From Ruminococcus sp. (lineage in GTDB: Bacteria > Bacillota_A > Clostridia > Oscillospirales > Acutalibacteraceae): a stretch of DNA of 13,635 nucleotides. Position numbers and translations under genes: made by a program. This document shows positions 13,322 to 13,635 of this stretch, in pieces (within the stretch, counting starts at the first letter, position 1; every line of letters starts with the position of its first letter). The notes below the pieces were generated by a model that was not told where the DNA came from, did not search any database, and was given only the letters and a program-made list of their open reading frames with translations. Location of the stretch: positions 1 to 13,635 of the forward strand of contig JAFUPE010000079.1 in NCBI GenBank assembly GCA_017481395.1, read 5' to 3'.

Positions 13322-13482
13322 GCTTTAAAAAATTCCCGAAATCAAAGAAAAGTTTGCAACGACCACATGAACTCCACAAAGGTTCAAAGTTAAAAAATCA
13401 GCCTGAAAAATCAAATTTTCAGACCGAATATAAAACCCCAGTTTTTCAAAATTTTCAATCATCGGGGCGTGGCGCAGTTTGG
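13322..13482 (+). repeat. Direct repeat, copy 2
   Basis: Second copy of the 161-bp segment starting at 12963, carrying the same GCAACGACCACAT-hairpin (13356-13386), the CTGAAAA/TTTTCAG hairpin (13403-13422) and the tRNA-Pro 5' end. Here the D-loop is uninterrupted. Confidence 0.9.
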
Positions 13483-13501
13483 TAGCGCGCTTGCTTTGGG
13501 A
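13463..13501 (+). pseudogene. Truncated tRNA-Pro(UGG), 5' half
   Basis: Acceptor strand CGGGGCG (13463-13469), D-arm with GCGC/GCGC stem and TTGGTA loop, anticodon stem 5' strand CTTGC (13490-13494) and loop TTTGGGA (13495-13501; anticodon TGG). The next bases are GTGTT rather than the pairing GCAAG, and no T-arm (GGTTCGAATCC-like) or CGCCCCG acceptor end follows. It breaks at the same base as the first copy. Not functional as a tRNA. Confidence 0.8.
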
Positions 13502-13591
13502 GTGTTACCGACGACATCCATTAGAAATTTCCAAACCCTCAAAGAAGCCTTAAACACTGCGGATTTTCCTCTTTCTTTTCTCTTTGAAATG

Positions 13592-13600
13592 TGTTATAAT
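13592..13600 (+). promoter_or_regulatory. Extended -10 promoter near the right edge
   Basis: TGTTATAAT is an exact extended -10 (TGnTATAAT); the -35 region is weak. Transcription would start at about 13607, inside the GCAACGACCACAT motif. Confidence 0.6.
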
Positions 13601-13603
13601 AAG

Positions 13604-13634
13604 GCAACGACCACATAGTATCCCACAGATACTA
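13604..13634 (+). ncRNA. Third copy of the GCAACGACCACAT-hairpin motif
   Basis: GCAACGACCACAT (13604-13616) runs into a perfect 7-bp hairpin, TAGTATC-CCACA-GATACTA (13616-13634). The two other copies share the 13-mer and the CCACA loop but have a different stem, TGAACT/GGTTCA. The stem sequence changes while pairing is kept, which suggests a structured RNA. It begins at the expected transcript start of the adjacent promoter and is close to the window end. The class is not recognised. Confidence 0.4.
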
Positions 13635-13635
13635 A

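Noticed and set aside
13171..13485. Open frame of 104 codons across the right-hand repeats
   Set aside because: It runs through the duplicated non-coding unit and tRNA-Pro fragment, has no recognisable domain, and its sequence is explained by the repeat and hairpins.
13463..13540. Functional tRNA-Pro or a tRNA with an intron
   Set aside because: The 3' half (anticodon stem 3' strand, T-arm, acceptor end) was not found within the window after either fragment, and no group I intron features were seen.
12963..13634. CRISPR array
   Set aside because: Only two long copies plus one short motif, with irregular spacing and no uniform repeat-spacer pattern.

Overview
The window reads as a Gram-positive Clostridia chromosome segment, most likely Oscillospirales/Ruminococcaceae. 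The clues are a secreted dockerin protein with a starch-module-like N-terminal domain, lipoprotein signal peptides, strong AGGAGG-type ribosome binding sites, GTG/TTG starts, sigma-A promoters with 17-bp spacers, and a CyuA-type cysteine desulfidase. Genus is inference only; no 16S sequence is present.

Layout. A complete 5S rRNA gene (minus strand) lies at the left edge with its own promoter, so it starts a transcription unit that leaves the window. Next come two cell-wall-themed lipoproteins: a plus-strand substrate-binding-like protein fused to two peptidoglycan-binding domains, and a minus-strand YkuD (L,D-transpeptidase) fold protein flanked by Ig-like domains whose catalytic Cys and His positions appear substituted. 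Between them is a frame-broken XRE-type regulator and a bidirectional terminator. A TRAM-less RumA/TrmA-type RNA m5U methyltransferase and a DUF5662 protein follow on the plus strand, separated by a nested inverted-repeat element. A MATE exporter and the dockerin protein lie on the minus strand, and an L-cysteine desulfidase on the plus strand.

The region 9388-10999 is a divergent TetR regulator/CDF metal exporter pair. Both proteins are histidine-rich, and the intergenic region holds repeated GTTCGGTA motifs at overlapping promoters, so a zinc-type metal-responsive module is a reasonable hypothesis. Then, on the minus strand, come a two-gene unit (YfbR-like HD phosphohydrolase and ASCH-domain protein) and a manganese catalase/CotJC-like protein.

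The last 850 bp has no credible protein gene and is the least explained part. It has a perfect consensus promoter (TTGACA-17-TATAAT) and a 161-bp direct duplication ending in the 5' portion of a tRNA-Pro(UGG). Two truncated tRNA-Pro fragments both break off at the anticodon loop, and one is split in its D-loop by a 114-bp insertion with two strong hairpins. A short motif, GCAACGACCACAT plus a hairpin with a CCACA loop, occurs three times; the third copy has a different stem that still pairs and sits directly behind an extended -10 promoter. This is the best candidate for an undescribed RNA element or tRNA-associated mobile structure.
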